Assembly: GCA_016871575.1 (NCBI GenBank)
Contig: VHCW01000012.1
Span: 1-64,000, forward strand
Reading direction: 5' to 3'
DNA from: Verrucomicrobiota bacterium
Lineage (GTDB): Bacteria; Verrucomicrobiota; Verrucomicrobiia; Palsa-1439
Length of the DNA: 64,000 nucleotides
Made by a program: the position numbers and the translations under genes. The notes under the pieces were generated by a model that worked only from the letters and a program-made list of their open reading frames with translations, ran no database searches and was not told where the DNA came from. Positions 1 to 8,379 of this stretch are shown here, piece after piece (position 1 is the stretch's first letter; each line of letters begins with the position of its first letter).

Positions 1-54
1 ACGAAACAAAATCAAAGAGTCAGGACAATGAAACCAACAACCGAAGGAGTCGCC

Positions 55-1506
55 ATGACCGAAATCAAACGAAAAAACGAACCACAACCCTCAAACTGGT
101 TCCGCAGGATAGTTACCGGGAGTTCCCTTATGAAGAATGAGTCAGCCAGTCGTCGTTACTTGTTCGGTGTTTGTCTTGTCGCCACTCTCGGCGGGCTGTT
201 GTTCGGCTACGACACGGCGGTCATCAGCGGTGCCATTGGGTTCATGGTCAAACATTTCACGCTCACCCCGGCGATGGAAGGCTGGGCGGCCGGAAGCGCG
301 CTCGTCGGTTGCGTGCTCGGCGCGGCAGTCGCGGGCACCATCAGCGACCGGTTCGGCCGGCGGACGATGCTGATCCTGTCGGCAATCATGTTTCTGGTGT
401 CGGCCATCGGCACGGCGGTGCCGAGGACGTTGACGGAGTTCATTTTCTATCGCGCGCTCGGCGGCGTCGGCGTCGGCGCGGCGGCCATGACGGGGCCGAT
501 GTATATCGCCGAGATTGCCCCGGCGCGGTTGCGGGGCACGCTGGTGTCGTGGAACCAGTTCGCCATCGTCTGGGGAATGTTGGTGGTGTATTTCGTGAAC
601 TACTTCATCGCCGGGCGCGGCGATGAACAATGGAACATCACGACCGGCTGGCGCTGGATGTTCGGCTCCGAAGCGCTGCCGGCGGGGGCGTTTTTGTTGC
701 TGCTGTTCTTCGTGCCGGAAAGCCCGCGCTGGCTCGCCAAACAAGGCCGCAAAGAACAGGCGCGCGACATCCTGACGAAGGTGGACGGCCCCGAGCACGC
801 CGAGCGCGAACTGGCCGACATCGAGAACACGTTGAACCTCGAAAGCGAATCGTTCACCGAGTTGTTGCAGCCGCGCTGGCGCCCCGTGCTCTGGATCGGC
901 GTCGTGCTCGCCGTCCTCCAACAGATCACCGGCATCAACGTCTTCCTCTATTTCGCGCCGGAGATTTTGAAAACGATCGCGGGTGCGAAGATGGACCTGG
1001 CATTGCTGCAAACGGCGTTGGTCGGCGCGGTGAACATGATTTTCACCATCATCGCCATCCGCAAAGTGGACCACTGGGGACGCAAACCGTTGATGCTCGC
1101 CGGCTACGCGGGAATGGCGGTCGCGTTGTTTGCGCTCGGCGGCGCGGCGTTGGCGGGCGAGATCAAGGCGTGGATTCTCGTCGCCATTCTCGGCTACATC
1201 GCGGCGTTCGCGCTCTCGGTCGGGCCGGTCACGTGGGTGCTGTTGTCGGAGATTTATCCGACCCGCCATCGCGGGCGCGCCATGGCCATCGCCACGTTCT
1301 GCCTCTGGACGGCCAACTACATCATCTCGCAGACCTTCCCGATGATGGACAAGAACGACTGGCTCGTCGCGAAGTTCAACCACGGTTTTCCGTTCCTGCT
1401 GTACGGCATCTTTTCCGTGATCGCGGTATTGTTCGTCTGGCGGCGCGTGCCGGAAACCAAAGGCAAATCACTCGAAGAAATTGAAAGGAACTGGCTCCAC
1501 AAATGA
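55..1506 (+). CDS. MFS sugar porter (XylE-like proton symporter)
   Basis: Inner-membrane transporter of the major facilitator superfamily, sugar porter branch, expected to import a monosaccharide with protons. Seen: the first membrane segment carries GGLLFGYDTAVISG; the loop motif GRR follows TM2 (DRFGRRTML); PESPRWL closes the first half; QQITGIN and PETKG close the second half. These are sugar-porter signatures and about 12 hydrophobic segments are visible. Three in-frame ATGs exist. ATG 55 has a perfect AAGGAG 5 nt upstream. ATG 130 has GGGAG 7 nt upstream and gives the XylE-like N-terminus (MKNESASRRYLFG). ATG 28 is the third. I chose 55 on the ribosome site, but 130 is a serious alternative. 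The stop overlaps the start of the next beta-helix gene (ATGA), so the importer and that protein are probably co-translated. Substrate unknown. Confidence 0.9.
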   Translation: MTEIKRKNEPQPSNWFRRIVTGSSLMKNESASRRYLFGVCLVATLGGLLFGYDTAVISGAIGFMVKHFTLTPAMEGWAAGSALVGCVLGAAVAGTISDRFGRRTMLILSAIMFLVSAIGTAVPRTLTEFIFYRALGGVGVGAAAMTGPMYIAEIAPARLRGTLVSWNQFAIVWGMLVVYFVNYFIAGRGDEQWNITTGWRWMFGSEALPAGAFLLLLFFVPESPRWLAKQGRKEQARDILTKVDGPEHAERELADIENTLNLESESFTELLQPRWRPVLWIGVVLAVLQQITGINVFLYFAPEILKTIAGAKMDLALLQTALVGAVNMIFTIIAIRKVDHWGRKPLMLAGYAGMAVALFALGGAALAGEIKAWILVAILGYIAAFALSVGPVTWVLLSEIYPTRHRGRAMAIATFCLWTANYIISQTFPMMDKNDWLVAKFNHGFPFLLYGIFSVIAVLFVWRRVPETKGKSLEEIERNWLHK

Positions 1507-3308
1507 ACCCCACACTAGTTCTATTGGCCGCGACACTTCACGTCGCCATCACCGGCAACGACTCCAATCCCGGCACGCCGGCCAAGCCGTTGCGCACGAT
1601 CCAGCGCGCCGCCGACCTCGCGCAGCCGGGCGACACCATCACCGTGCACGAAGGCGTTTACCGCGAGCGCGTCAACCCGCCGCGCGGCGGCACGTCCGAC
1701 AAGAAACGCATCGTCTATCAGGCCGCCCTCGGCGAGAAGGTCGAGATCAAAGGCTCCGAGGTCGTCAAGAACTGGACGAAGGTCCAAGGCGATGTGTGGA
1801 AGGTGACGTTACCAAATTCGTTCTTTGGCAAGTTAAATCCCTTCAATGATCTCATCCAAGGTCATTGGTTTGATCCCAAAGGTCGCAAACATCACACCGG
1901 GGCCGTTTACCTGAATGGAGAATGGCTGACGGAAGCCGCCTCGCTGGACGAGGTGATGTCTCCCGCCGGCGCGTCCCCGCTCTGGTTTGGGCAAGTGGAT
2001 GATCAGCATACAACCATTCACGCACAATTCCCCGGCGCTGACCCCAATCATGAGATGGTTGAGGTTAATGTCCGCCGGACGGTTTTCTATCCTGAAAAAC
2101 AGGGAATCAACTACATCACCGTTCGCGGATTTACGCTCACGCAGGCCGCCACGCCGTGGTCGCCCCCGACCACCGAACAGATCGGCCTGATCGGAACGCA
2201 CTGGAGCAAAGGGTGGGTCATTGAGAACAACACAATCAGTCATTCCGTTTGCGCGGGGTTGACGTTAGGGCCGAAGAATATGGGCGAGTTTACCGGTAAC
2301 CTTGTCGGGTACACACAAATGATCGAGGAAGCCCTGCGAAACGGCGGATGGAGCAAGGATAACATCGGTCACCATGTGGTGTGTGGGAACCGAATCTCAC
2401 ATTGTGAGCAGGCCGGCATCTGCGGAAGTCTGGGCGGCGCCTTCAGTCTCATTGAAAGCAATGAAGTCTCCCACATTCATGTCCGGCGGCTTTTCCACGG
2501 GCAGGAACAAGGCGGCATCAAGCTGCACGGGGCGGTGGACACCGTGATTCGGGGCAACTGCGTGCATGACACCCCGCGCGGACTTTGGCTCGACTGGATG
2601 GGGCAGGGCGCCATTATCAGCGGGAATCTCGCTTACAACAATTCCACAGTTGACCTTTATCTGGAGGTGAATCACGGGCCGGCATTGGTGGCCAACAATG
2701 TTTTTCTATCTCCAAATTCCCTGAGCAATTTGTCGCGAGGCACAGCCTTTGTTCACAACCTGTTTGCCGGACGCTGCGCAACCAAGGATACCTCTCGCAT
2801 CACGCCCTACCTGAAGGCGCATTCAACCACGGTGGCCGGGAAGCACGCGAACAAGCCCGGAGACGATCGCTTCTACAACAATATCTTTGCCGGCCGGTCG
2901 CCACAAAAGGGCGGGCGTTTCATCAGTCTCGTCGGCGAATATACCGACCCCGCGCTGCCTGTAACGATGAAGGGAAACCTGTTCATCCGGGGCGCGGTTC
3001 CCCATGACAAAGAAGTCTCCCCGGGGTTGTTTCAAGACATGTGGCCGGGGTTGACTCCCGTGCTGAAGGCGGATGGCCTCTATATCGAATGGATCAGCCA
3101 GACGGATTGGCAACAGTCTCCACGCAACCTTGTAACAACGGAACTGCTTGGAAAAGCCGGTGTGTCCGGTGCCCGCTTTGAAAATGCTGACGGCTCGCCG
3201 ATCCGCATCAACACCGATTATTTCGACAAGCTGCGCAACGAATCGAATCCAACCCCCGGTCCATTCGAGAATCCCGGTGCCGGCCCTATCACGTTGAAAG
3301 TCTGGTAA
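1503..3308 (+). CDS. Right-handed parallel beta-helix protein (mosaic paralogue 1)
   Basis: 601-residue predicted beta-helix protein of the pectate-lyase/polysaccharide-binding type. Residues about 13-45 (VAITGNDSNPGTPAKPLRTI) are the usual DUF1565-like start of such helices (GxDxNPGTxxxPxxTIQxA), followed by many coils ending in N-N pairs (IENNTISHSV, IESNEVSHIH). A likely role is binding or cleaving plant or algal polysaccharide outside the cytoplasm; no catalytic residues can be assigned. The signal peptide is short and weak (MNPTLVLLAATLHVA), unlike its paralogue. The first about 270 bp are almost identical to the next gene, whereas the rest is divergent, lower in G+C and different in codon use, so the gene is a mosaic. 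Start ATG overlaps the upstream stop by 4 bp. Confidence 0.8.
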   Translation: MNPTLVLLAATLHVAITGNDSNPGTPAKPLRTIQRAADLAQPGDTITVHEGVYRERVNPPRGGTSDKKRIVYQAALGEKVEIKGSEVVKNWTKVQGDVWKVTLPNSFFGKLNPFNDLIQGHWFDPKGRKHHTGAVYLNGEWLTEAASLDEVMSPAGASPLWFGQVDDQHTTIHAQFPGADPNHEMVEVNVRRTVFYPEKQGINYITVRGFTLTQAATPWSPPTTEQIGLIGTHWSKGWVIENNTISHSVCAGLTLGPKNMGEFTGNLVGYTQMIEEALRNGGWSKDNIGHHVVCGNRISHCEQAGICGSLGGAFSLIESNEVSHIHVRRLFHGQEQGGIKLHGAVDTVIRGNCVHDTPRGLWLDWMGQGAIISGNLAYNNSTVDLYLEVNHGPALVANNVFLSPNSLSNLSRGTAFVHNLFAGRCATKDTSRITPYLKAHSTTVAGKHANKPGDDRFYNNIFAGRSPQKGGRFISLVGEYTDPALPVTMKGNLFIRGAVPHDKEVSPGLFQDMWPGLTPVLKADGLYIEWISQTDWQQSPRNLVTTELLGKAGVSGARFENADGSPIRINTDYFDKLRNESNPTPGPFENPGAGPITLKVW

Positions 3309-3324
3309 CAGAAAGGAAATGACA

Positions 3325-5082
3325 ATGAAATATGCCCTCACACTCGTCGCGCTTCTGCTGATGCCGCTGGCTGCGCTTCACGCCACTGAGCTTCAGGTTG
3401 CCATCACCGGCAACGACTCCAATCCCGGCACGCCGGCCAAGCCGTTGCGCACGATCCAGCGCGCCGCCGACCTCGCACAGCCGGGCGACACCATCACCGT
3501 GCACGAAGGCGTTTACCGGGAACGAGTCAACCCGCCACGCGGCGGCGCGTCCGACAAGAAGCGCATCGTCTATCAAGCCGCCCTCGGCGAGAAGGTCGAG
3601 ATCAAAGGCTCCGAGGTCGTCAAAGGCTGGACGAAAGTCCAGGGCGATGTCTGGAAGGTGACGCTGCCGAATTCGTTCTTCGGCAAGTTCAATCCCTACA
3701 GCGACCTCATCCGCGGCGACTGGTTCAACGACAAAAAGCGCCCGCACCACACCGGCGCGGTCTATCTCAACGGCGAATGGTTCAGCGAAGCGGCGACGCT
3801 CGAAGGCGTCACGAACGCGCTCTGGTTCGCCAAGGTTGACGACAAGACCACGACGATCTGGGCGCATTTCAAACGCGTCAACCCGAACGACCAGTTCGTC
3901 GAGATCAATGTCCGCCAGACGGTGTTCTATCCCGACAAGCCGGGCCGGAACTTCATCACGGTGCGCGGCTTCACGATGCAGCATGCCGCGACGCCGTGGG
4001 CGCCGCCGACCGCCGAGCAGATCGGCCTCATCGGCACGCACTGGAGCAAAGGCTGGATCATCGAGAACAACATCGTCAGTCACTCGATCTGTTCCGGCAT
4101 CGCGCTCGGCAAACACGGCGACCAGTTCGACAACACCTCCGCCAACTCCGCCGAGGGTTACGTCAAGACCATCGAGCGCGCGCACGCCCACGCCATCCCG
4201 TGGACGAAGGAGAACATCGGCCACCACATCGTCCGCAACAATCTCATTTCACACTGCGAACAGGCCGGCATCGTCGGCAGCCTCGGCTGCGCGTTCAGCA
4301 CCGTCACCGGCAACGTCATCCACGACATCCACGTCCGTCAGTTGTTCACCGGCGCGGAGATGGCCGGCATCAAGTTCCACGCGGCGATTGACACCGAGAT
4401 TCGCAACAACTACATCCACCACACAACGCGCGGCCTCTGGCTCGACTGGATGGCGCAAGGCACGCGCGTCACGCAAAACCTTTTCCACGACAACGGCCCG
4501 CGCGAAGACCTTTACATGGAAGTCAACCACGGCCCATTCGTTGTGGACAACAATATCTTCCTGTCGCCGATTGCGCTGCTCGATATGTCGCAAGGCGGCG
4601 CCTACGCGCACAATCTGTTCGCCGGCAAGATCATCAGCCGCCCCGAACTTCGTCGCGAAACGCCCTGGCATCCGGCGCACTCGACGAAAGTCGCCGGGCT
4701 GGTCAACATCAAGGGCGGCGACAACCGGTTCTACAACAACATCCTGATCGCCCCCGCCAGCCTTGCGGAGTATGAGAAACGCGAGTTCCCGTCACAGATC
4801 GCCGGCAACGTGTCGTACGAACCCGCCCAGATTGCCGCGAAGATGGCGGGGATCCTCCTGCAGATCACCGTGCCCGACTCGCTGCCAGCCGCGAAAACGA
4901 CGCTCGTCACCACCAAGTTGCTCGGCAAAACGAAGATCGCCCGTCTGCCGTATGAAACTCCCAACGGGTCGCCGCTGACGATTGACACCGACTACTCCGG
5001 CAAGAAACGAAACTCGACCAATCCAACCCCCGGCCCGTTCGAGAATCCCGACACCGGCCCCGTGAGATTCAGGGTCCGGTAA
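3325..5082 (+). CDS. Right-handed parallel beta-helix protein (paralogue 2)
   Basis: 585-residue exported beta-helix protein, tandem paralogue of the preceding gene and alignable along its whole length. Signal peptide: MKYALTLVALLLMPLAALHA, then the same GNDSNPGTPAKPLRTI start and serial N-N coil turns (VRNNLISHCEQ, IRNNYIHHTTRG). ATG 3325 is preferred to ATG 3319 because AAAGGA lies 7 nt upstream of it and it begins the signal peptide directly. Codon use is uniformly G+C-rich like its neighbours, in contrast to the body of paralogue 1. It lies 16 nt behind paralogue 1 and so probably belongs to the same transcript as the sugar porter. A remnant of a third copy lies at about 47.8 kb. The enzymatic class cannot be assigned from sequence alone. 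Confidence 0.85.
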   Translation: MKYALTLVALLLMPLAALHATELQVAITGNDSNPGTPAKPLRTIQRAADLAQPGDTITVHEGVYRERVNPPRGGASDKKRIVYQAALGEKVEIKGSEVVKGWTKVQGDVWKVTLPNSFFGKFNPYSDLIRGDWFNDKKRPHHTGAVYLNGEWFSEAATLEGVTNALWFAKVDDKTTTIWAHFKRVNPNDQFVEINVRQTVFYPDKPGRNFITVRGFTMQHAATPWAPPTAEQIGLIGTHWSKGWIIENNIVSHSICSGIALGKHGDQFDNTSANSAEGYVKTIERAHAHAIPWTKENIGHHIVRNNLISHCEQAGIVGSLGCAFSTVTGNVIHDIHVRQLFTGAEMAGIKFHAAIDTEIRNNYIHHTTRGLWLDWMAQGTRVTQNLFHDNGPREDLYMEVNHGPFVVDNNIFLSPIALLDMSQGGAYAHNLFAGKIISRPELRRETPWHPAHSTKVAGLVNIKGGDNRFYNNILIAPASLAEYEKREFPSQIAGNVSYEPAQIAAKMAGILLQITVPDSLPAAKTTLVTTKLLGKTKIARLPYETPNGSPLTIDTDYSGKKRNSTNPTPGPFENPDTGPVRFRVR

Positions 5083-5107
5083 CGAAGCGACAGGAAGGCC
5101 GGACTTG

Positions 5108-5133
5108 TCCGCCGAAGCCTTGGCGTAGGCGGA
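5108..5133. repeat. Interspersed palindromic element (TCCGCC...GGCGGA)
   Basis: Imperfect hairpin TCCGCC-GAAGCCTTGGCGTA-GGCGGA in the short gap between the convergent beta-helix and cyclase-fold genes. Read on the minus strand it encodes the peptide AYAKASADK. From memory this motif recurs in many unrelated bacterial genomes. It could act as a bidirectional transcription stop here, but that is inference. Confidence 0.55.
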
Positions 5134-5179
5134 ACAAAACCGGAACCCAACACCAAGCTCGTCTTGTTTTGAGGCGCGT

Positions 5180-6121
5180 CTATTCCATGAAAACCGGCAA
5201 ATAATTCCAGCGGGCCGTGAGCGCAAGGATCGCCATGGAAGTCGAGTAGAGCGGACCGGCCTTGGCTTCGTTGCGCGAATGCGGCGACGCCGGCCAACTG
5301 CCGTCAGCGTTCTGGCGCTCCTGCACCATCTTCGCGTCGAACCCGGCGCGCGCGTGCGCCGTGTGGCAGGCGGCGTGGTAGAAGTAGTCGCACTCCCAGC
5401 GCAACGGATGCTGTTCCAACCAAACCCGCGCCCGGCCAATCGCCGGGTCATCCCAGAGGCCGCACAAGCGCAGGGCAATGATGGCGCCGGCGGTGCGCGA
5501 TTCGTTCGGGAGGCCGCCGGGTTGATAGGCGAACCCGCCGCTGGGATGTTCGCAACGCTTGATGTAACGGGCGGCGCTTTCCATCGCGGCGCGGGGAACC
5601 GACACACCGGTTTCGTGGGCGGCTTTCAATGCGATCACCTGCCAGATGGTGACTGACAAATCGCTGTCGGTCGAGGCCGGCTCGTACCGCCAGCCGCCGG
5701 CGTGGAACTCGCCTTTCTCAACGGTTTGGGCGCGCAGGATCAACGCGACAGCGCGCTGGAGCGCAGGACGGATGAAACGGTCGTCGCGCGTCATGCCGGC
5801 CGACTCGGCGAGCAGGAGCGCGGCGAGGGCGTGCCCGTACATCATGCCGCCGCCGGCGGTGAACGCGCCGTCCTTGTCCTGCTGGCTGAGCAGGAATCGC
5901 AACCCGCGGTCGAGCGGCGAGTCGAACGGCCGGACGCCGGGCGTTTGCCCGGCGGAGAGCATGGCGAGCATCGGCAAGGCGTTGAGCGCGGCGTTGTCGC
6001 TCCAGGAACCGTTGTCGCGCTGCTGCGCGCAAAGCCAGGCAAGGCCGCGTTCGACAGAGTTGGTGTCGGCGAACGTCGTGACGACGGAAAACAGAAGACT
6101 GAGAACCGACAACGGTTTCAT
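5180..6121 (-). CDS. Exported prenyltransferase/squalene-oxidase-repeat protein
   Basis: 313-residue exported protein built of alpha-alpha barrel repeats of the squalene-hopene cyclase/prenyltransferase type. Seen: signal peptide MKPLSVLSLLFSVVTTFA, then QW-like repeats (GLAWLCAQQRDNGSWS, FLLSQQDKDGAF, QNADGSWP). It is about half the length of a squalene-hopene cyclase and lacks a DXDD acid motif, so it is unlikely to cyclise triterpenes. Proteins of this type are common in planctomycetes and verrucomicrobia, where their role is unknown. It is transcribed divergently from the NfeD gene; a weak minus-strand -10 (TAGACT) lies 9 nt before the ATG. Confidence 0.75.
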   Translation of the reverse strand: MKPLSVLSLLFSVVTTFADTNSVERGLAWLCAQQRDNGSWSDNAALNALPMLAMLSAGQTPGVRPFDSPLDRGLRFLLSQQDKDGAFTAGGGMMYGHALAALLLAESAGMTRDDRFIRPALQRAVALILRAQTVEKGEFHAGGWRYEPASTDSDLSVTIWQVIALKAAHETGVSVPRAAMESAARYIKRCEHPSGGFAYQPGGLPNESRTAGAIIALRLCGLWDDPAIGRARVWLEQHPLRWECDYFYHAACHTAHARAGFDAKMVQERQNADGSWPASPHSRNEAKAGPLYSTSMAILALTARWNYLPVFME

Positions 6122-6153
6122 GCGGGTGGCAGTCTATCACATGCCGTTTTAGA

Positions 6154-6182
6154 TTGCACGACACGGCATGTGGGTCTAGCAT
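6154..6182 (+). promoter_or_regulatory. Predicted leaderless promoter of the NfeD-slipin pair
   Basis: TTGCAC, 17 nt, TAGCAT, then 9 nt to the ATG at 6192. Transcription would start at or next to the start codon, and no Shine-Dalgarno sequence is present. Confidence 0.5.
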
Positions 6183-6191
6183 CCAACTGGC

Positions 6192-7460
6192 ATGAAACGA
6201 TGCACGACCATGTTGGCAGTCTGGCTGGCGTTGGCAACAAGCCTGGCCGCCCAGACCGTGTGCGTGGTGCGCGTGAGCGGCACCATCGGCCCGGCGACGG
6301 CATCGTATATTTCGCGCGCGCTCGGCGAAGCGGGCGGTCAGAACGCCCAGTGTCTGGTGATTCAACTCGACACGCCGGGCGGCCTGCTTGATTCGACCAA
6401 GGAGATCATCCAGAGTTTTCTGCGTTCGCCTGTTCCCACGGTGGTCTATGTGTATCCTGCCGGCGCGTGGGCGGGGAGCGCGGGTTGTTTCATCACGATG
6501 GCCGCGGATGTGGCCGTGATGGCCCCGACCACTTCGATTGGGGCGGCGCACCCGGTGGGCATCGGCGGCGGCGGCGAGAAGATTGACGAGACGATGAAAC
6601 AGAAGCTTGAGAATTTTGCGTCGAGCTACATCGAGACGGTGGCCGCCAAGCACAAACGCAACGCCGAGTGGGCAAAATCGTCGGTGCGCGAGAGCGCGGC
6701 AATCACGGCGGACAAAGCGGTGGAGTTGAACGTGGTGGATTTCATCGCCCAGGACATGCCGGACCTGCTCAAGCAGCTCGACGGACGCGAGGCTGGCGGC
6801 CGGAAACTCCAGACGTCCAACGCGGAGACGATGGAGATCCCGATGACGAAGCGGGAGAAGGTGTTTCAGGTCGTGGCGCACCCGCAGGTGATGCTGGTGC
6901 TGATGTTGCTGGTGATGTACGGCATCATCGGCGAATTGACCAGTCCCGGCGCGATTCTGCCGGGCGTGGTCGGCGTGATCGCGCTGGTGCTGGTGTTGTA
7001 TCTGGCGTCGGTGTTGCCGATGAACATCGCGGGACTGGCGTTGATCGGCGTGGCCATCGCGCTGTTCATCATCGAGGCGTTCACGCCGACGCACGGCATC
7101 CTGACGGCCGGCGGCATCGTGGCGTTTTTTCTCGGCGCGTTCATGATGTTTGACCGCAGCGAGCCGTTCCTGCAACTGTCGCTGGCGTGGATTCTGCCCG
7201 CGACAGTCGTGACGGCAGCGTTCTTCATTTTCGTCGTCGGCAAGGGACTGCGCGCGCAGTCGTTGCCGGTCAAGACGGGGACAGAATCCATGAGGGGGCG
7301 TTTTGTCAACGCCCTGACGCGGATTGACGGAACCGGCGGCAAGGTGTTCATCGAGGGCGAGTACTGGAACGCCGTCAGCGATACGCCCGTGGAAGCGGGC
7401 AAACCCATCGAGGTCGTGAGCGTCGAGGGGTTGACGTTGAAAGTGAAACCAAAAACCTGA
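6192..7460 (+). CDS. NfeD family membrane serine protease (ClpP-class)
   Basis: 422-residue membrane protease of the long NfeD type. Signal peptide about 1-20; ClpP-like domain about 22-210 with the oxyanion loop DTPGG at about 60-64 and the likely nucleophile Ser96 in AGSAGCF (archaeal PH1510 uses Ser97); a Ser/Lys dyad is expected, with the lysine probably in VAAKHKRNAEW. Four hydrophobic segments span about 230-350, followed by the NfeD OB-fold (about 360-420, beginning at MRGRFVNALTRIDG and ending with EVVSVEGLTLKVK). Members of this family are paired with stomatin/slipin proteins and cleave them or act in membrane quality control. Here the partner follows 14 nt downstream, the classic arrangement. 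Confidence 0.9.
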   Translation: MKRCTTMLAVWLALATSLAAQTVCVVRVSGTIGPATASYISRALGEAGGQNAQCLVIQLDTPGGLLDSTKEIIQSFLRSPVPTVVYVYPAGAWAGSAGCFITMAADVAVMAPTTSIGAAHPVGIGGGGEKIDETMKQKLENFASSYIETVAAKHKRNAEWAKSSVRESAAITADKAVELNVVDFIAQDMPDLLKQLDGREAGGRKLQTSNAETMEIPMTKREKVFQVVAHPQVMLVLMLLVMYGIIGELTSPGAILPGVVGVIALVLVLYLASVLPMNIAGLALIGVAIALFIIEAFTPTHGILTAGGIVAFFLGAFMMFDRSEPFLQLSLAWILPATVVTAAFFIFVVGKGLRAQSLPVKTGTESMRGRFVNALTRIDGTGGKVFIEGEYWNAVSDTPVEAGKPIEVVSVEGLTLKVKPKT

Positions 7461-7474
7461 GAGGAGAAACTGTC

Positions 7475-8245
7475 ATGCTGGCTATTATAGACGTGTTGTT
7501 CAAATTGGGACCGTGGGCCGTGGTCATCTTCATCCTTGGCTCGTTCATCCTGCCGCAGATGATCCGCATTCTGCGGGAATACGAGCGCGGCGTTATTTTT
7601 CGTCTTGGCCGCCTGCATGCGGTCAAAGGGCCGGGACTGATCTTCCTGATCCCGATCGTGGACCGGATCGTCAAGATGGACCTGCGCGTCATCACCATTG
7701 ACGTGTCCAAACAAGAGGTCATGACGCGCGACAACGTGCCGGTCACGGTGGATGCGGTCGTCTATTTCCGCGTCGTGGACCCGCAGGCCGCCGTGGTGAA
7801 GGTGGAAAACTTCCTCAAGGCCAGTTCGCTGATCTCCCAGACCACGTTGCGCAGCGTGCTCGGCCAGTCGCAACTGGACGATTTGCTGGCCCAGCGCGAA
7901 AAGATCAACCAGGAACTGCAGGAGATCATTGACCGCCACACGGACCCGTGGGGCGTGAAGGTCACGTCGGTCGAAGTCCGCGACGTGGTGTTGCCCGATA
8001 CCATGAAACGCGCGATGGCCAAGCAGGCCGAGGCCGAGCGCGAGCGCCGCGCCAAGATCGTCAACGCCGAAGGCGAGTTCCAAGCCGCCGAGAAGATGGT
8101 GCAGGCGGCCGCCATGATCGCGCAGCAACCGATTGCGCTCCAACTGCGTTTCCTCCAGACGATGCGCGAGATTTCCAGCGAGCACAACACCACGACGTTC
8201 CTGCCCATCCCGATAGACCTGTTCGGCCCGTTCCTGAAGAAATAG
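7475..8245 (+). CDS. Slipin/stomatin-like SPFH-domain membrane protein
   Basis: 256-residue SPFH protein: one N-terminal membrane segment (about 3-27), SPFH/PHB domain about 28-190 (EYERGVIFRLGR, GPGLIFLIPIVD, TRDNVPVTVDAVVYFRV), then an alanine/glutamate-rich coiled coil (AEAERERRAKIVNAEG). Length and motifs match bacterial slipins, which form membrane scaffolds and are substrates of NfeD proteases. The ATG follows a clear GAGGAG site and lies 14 nt after the NfeD stop, so the two form one operon. Confidence 0.92.
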   Translation: MLAIIDVLFKLGPWAVVIFILGSFILPQMIRILREYERGVIFRLGRLHAVKGPGLIFLIPIVDRIVKMDLRVITIDVSKQEVMTRDNVPVTVDAVVYFRVVDPQAAVVKVENFLKASSLISQTTLRSVLGQSQLDDLLAQREKINQELQEIIDRHTDPWGVKVTSVEVRDVVLPDTMKRAMAKQAEAERERRAKIVNAEGEFQAAEKMVQAAAMIAQQPIALQLRFLQTMREISSEHNTTTFLPIPIDLFGPFLKK

Positions 8246-8342
8246 TCCCGACACGGACGCGACTCAGGGCAATTGCTGGAGACACCGAAGCTCTTTCTCG
8301 GCAGCCAAGGCCTCGTCGGCACGGCGGACGGCTATGTTGTTG

Positions 8343-8372
8343 TGGACACCGTGCAACAGTTGCCGGTACACT
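8343..8372 (+). promoter_or_regulatory. Predicted leaderless promoter (GTG start gene)
   Basis: TGGACA, 18 nt, TACACT, then 7 nt to the GTG start at 8380. The short gap supports the GTG as the true start and a leaderless transcript. Confidence 0.45.
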
Positions 8373-8379
8373 GGCTCCC

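Noticed and set aside
5108-5133. A peptide-coding gene rich in AYAKASADK
   Set aside because: The peptide comes from reading an interspersed palindromic element; no start site or conserved frame surrounds it.
5718-7175. A 485-codon minus-strand open frame opposite NfeD
   Set aside because: Basic, His/Arg-rich composition with no fold; the plus strand carries the NfeD motifs and a promoter.
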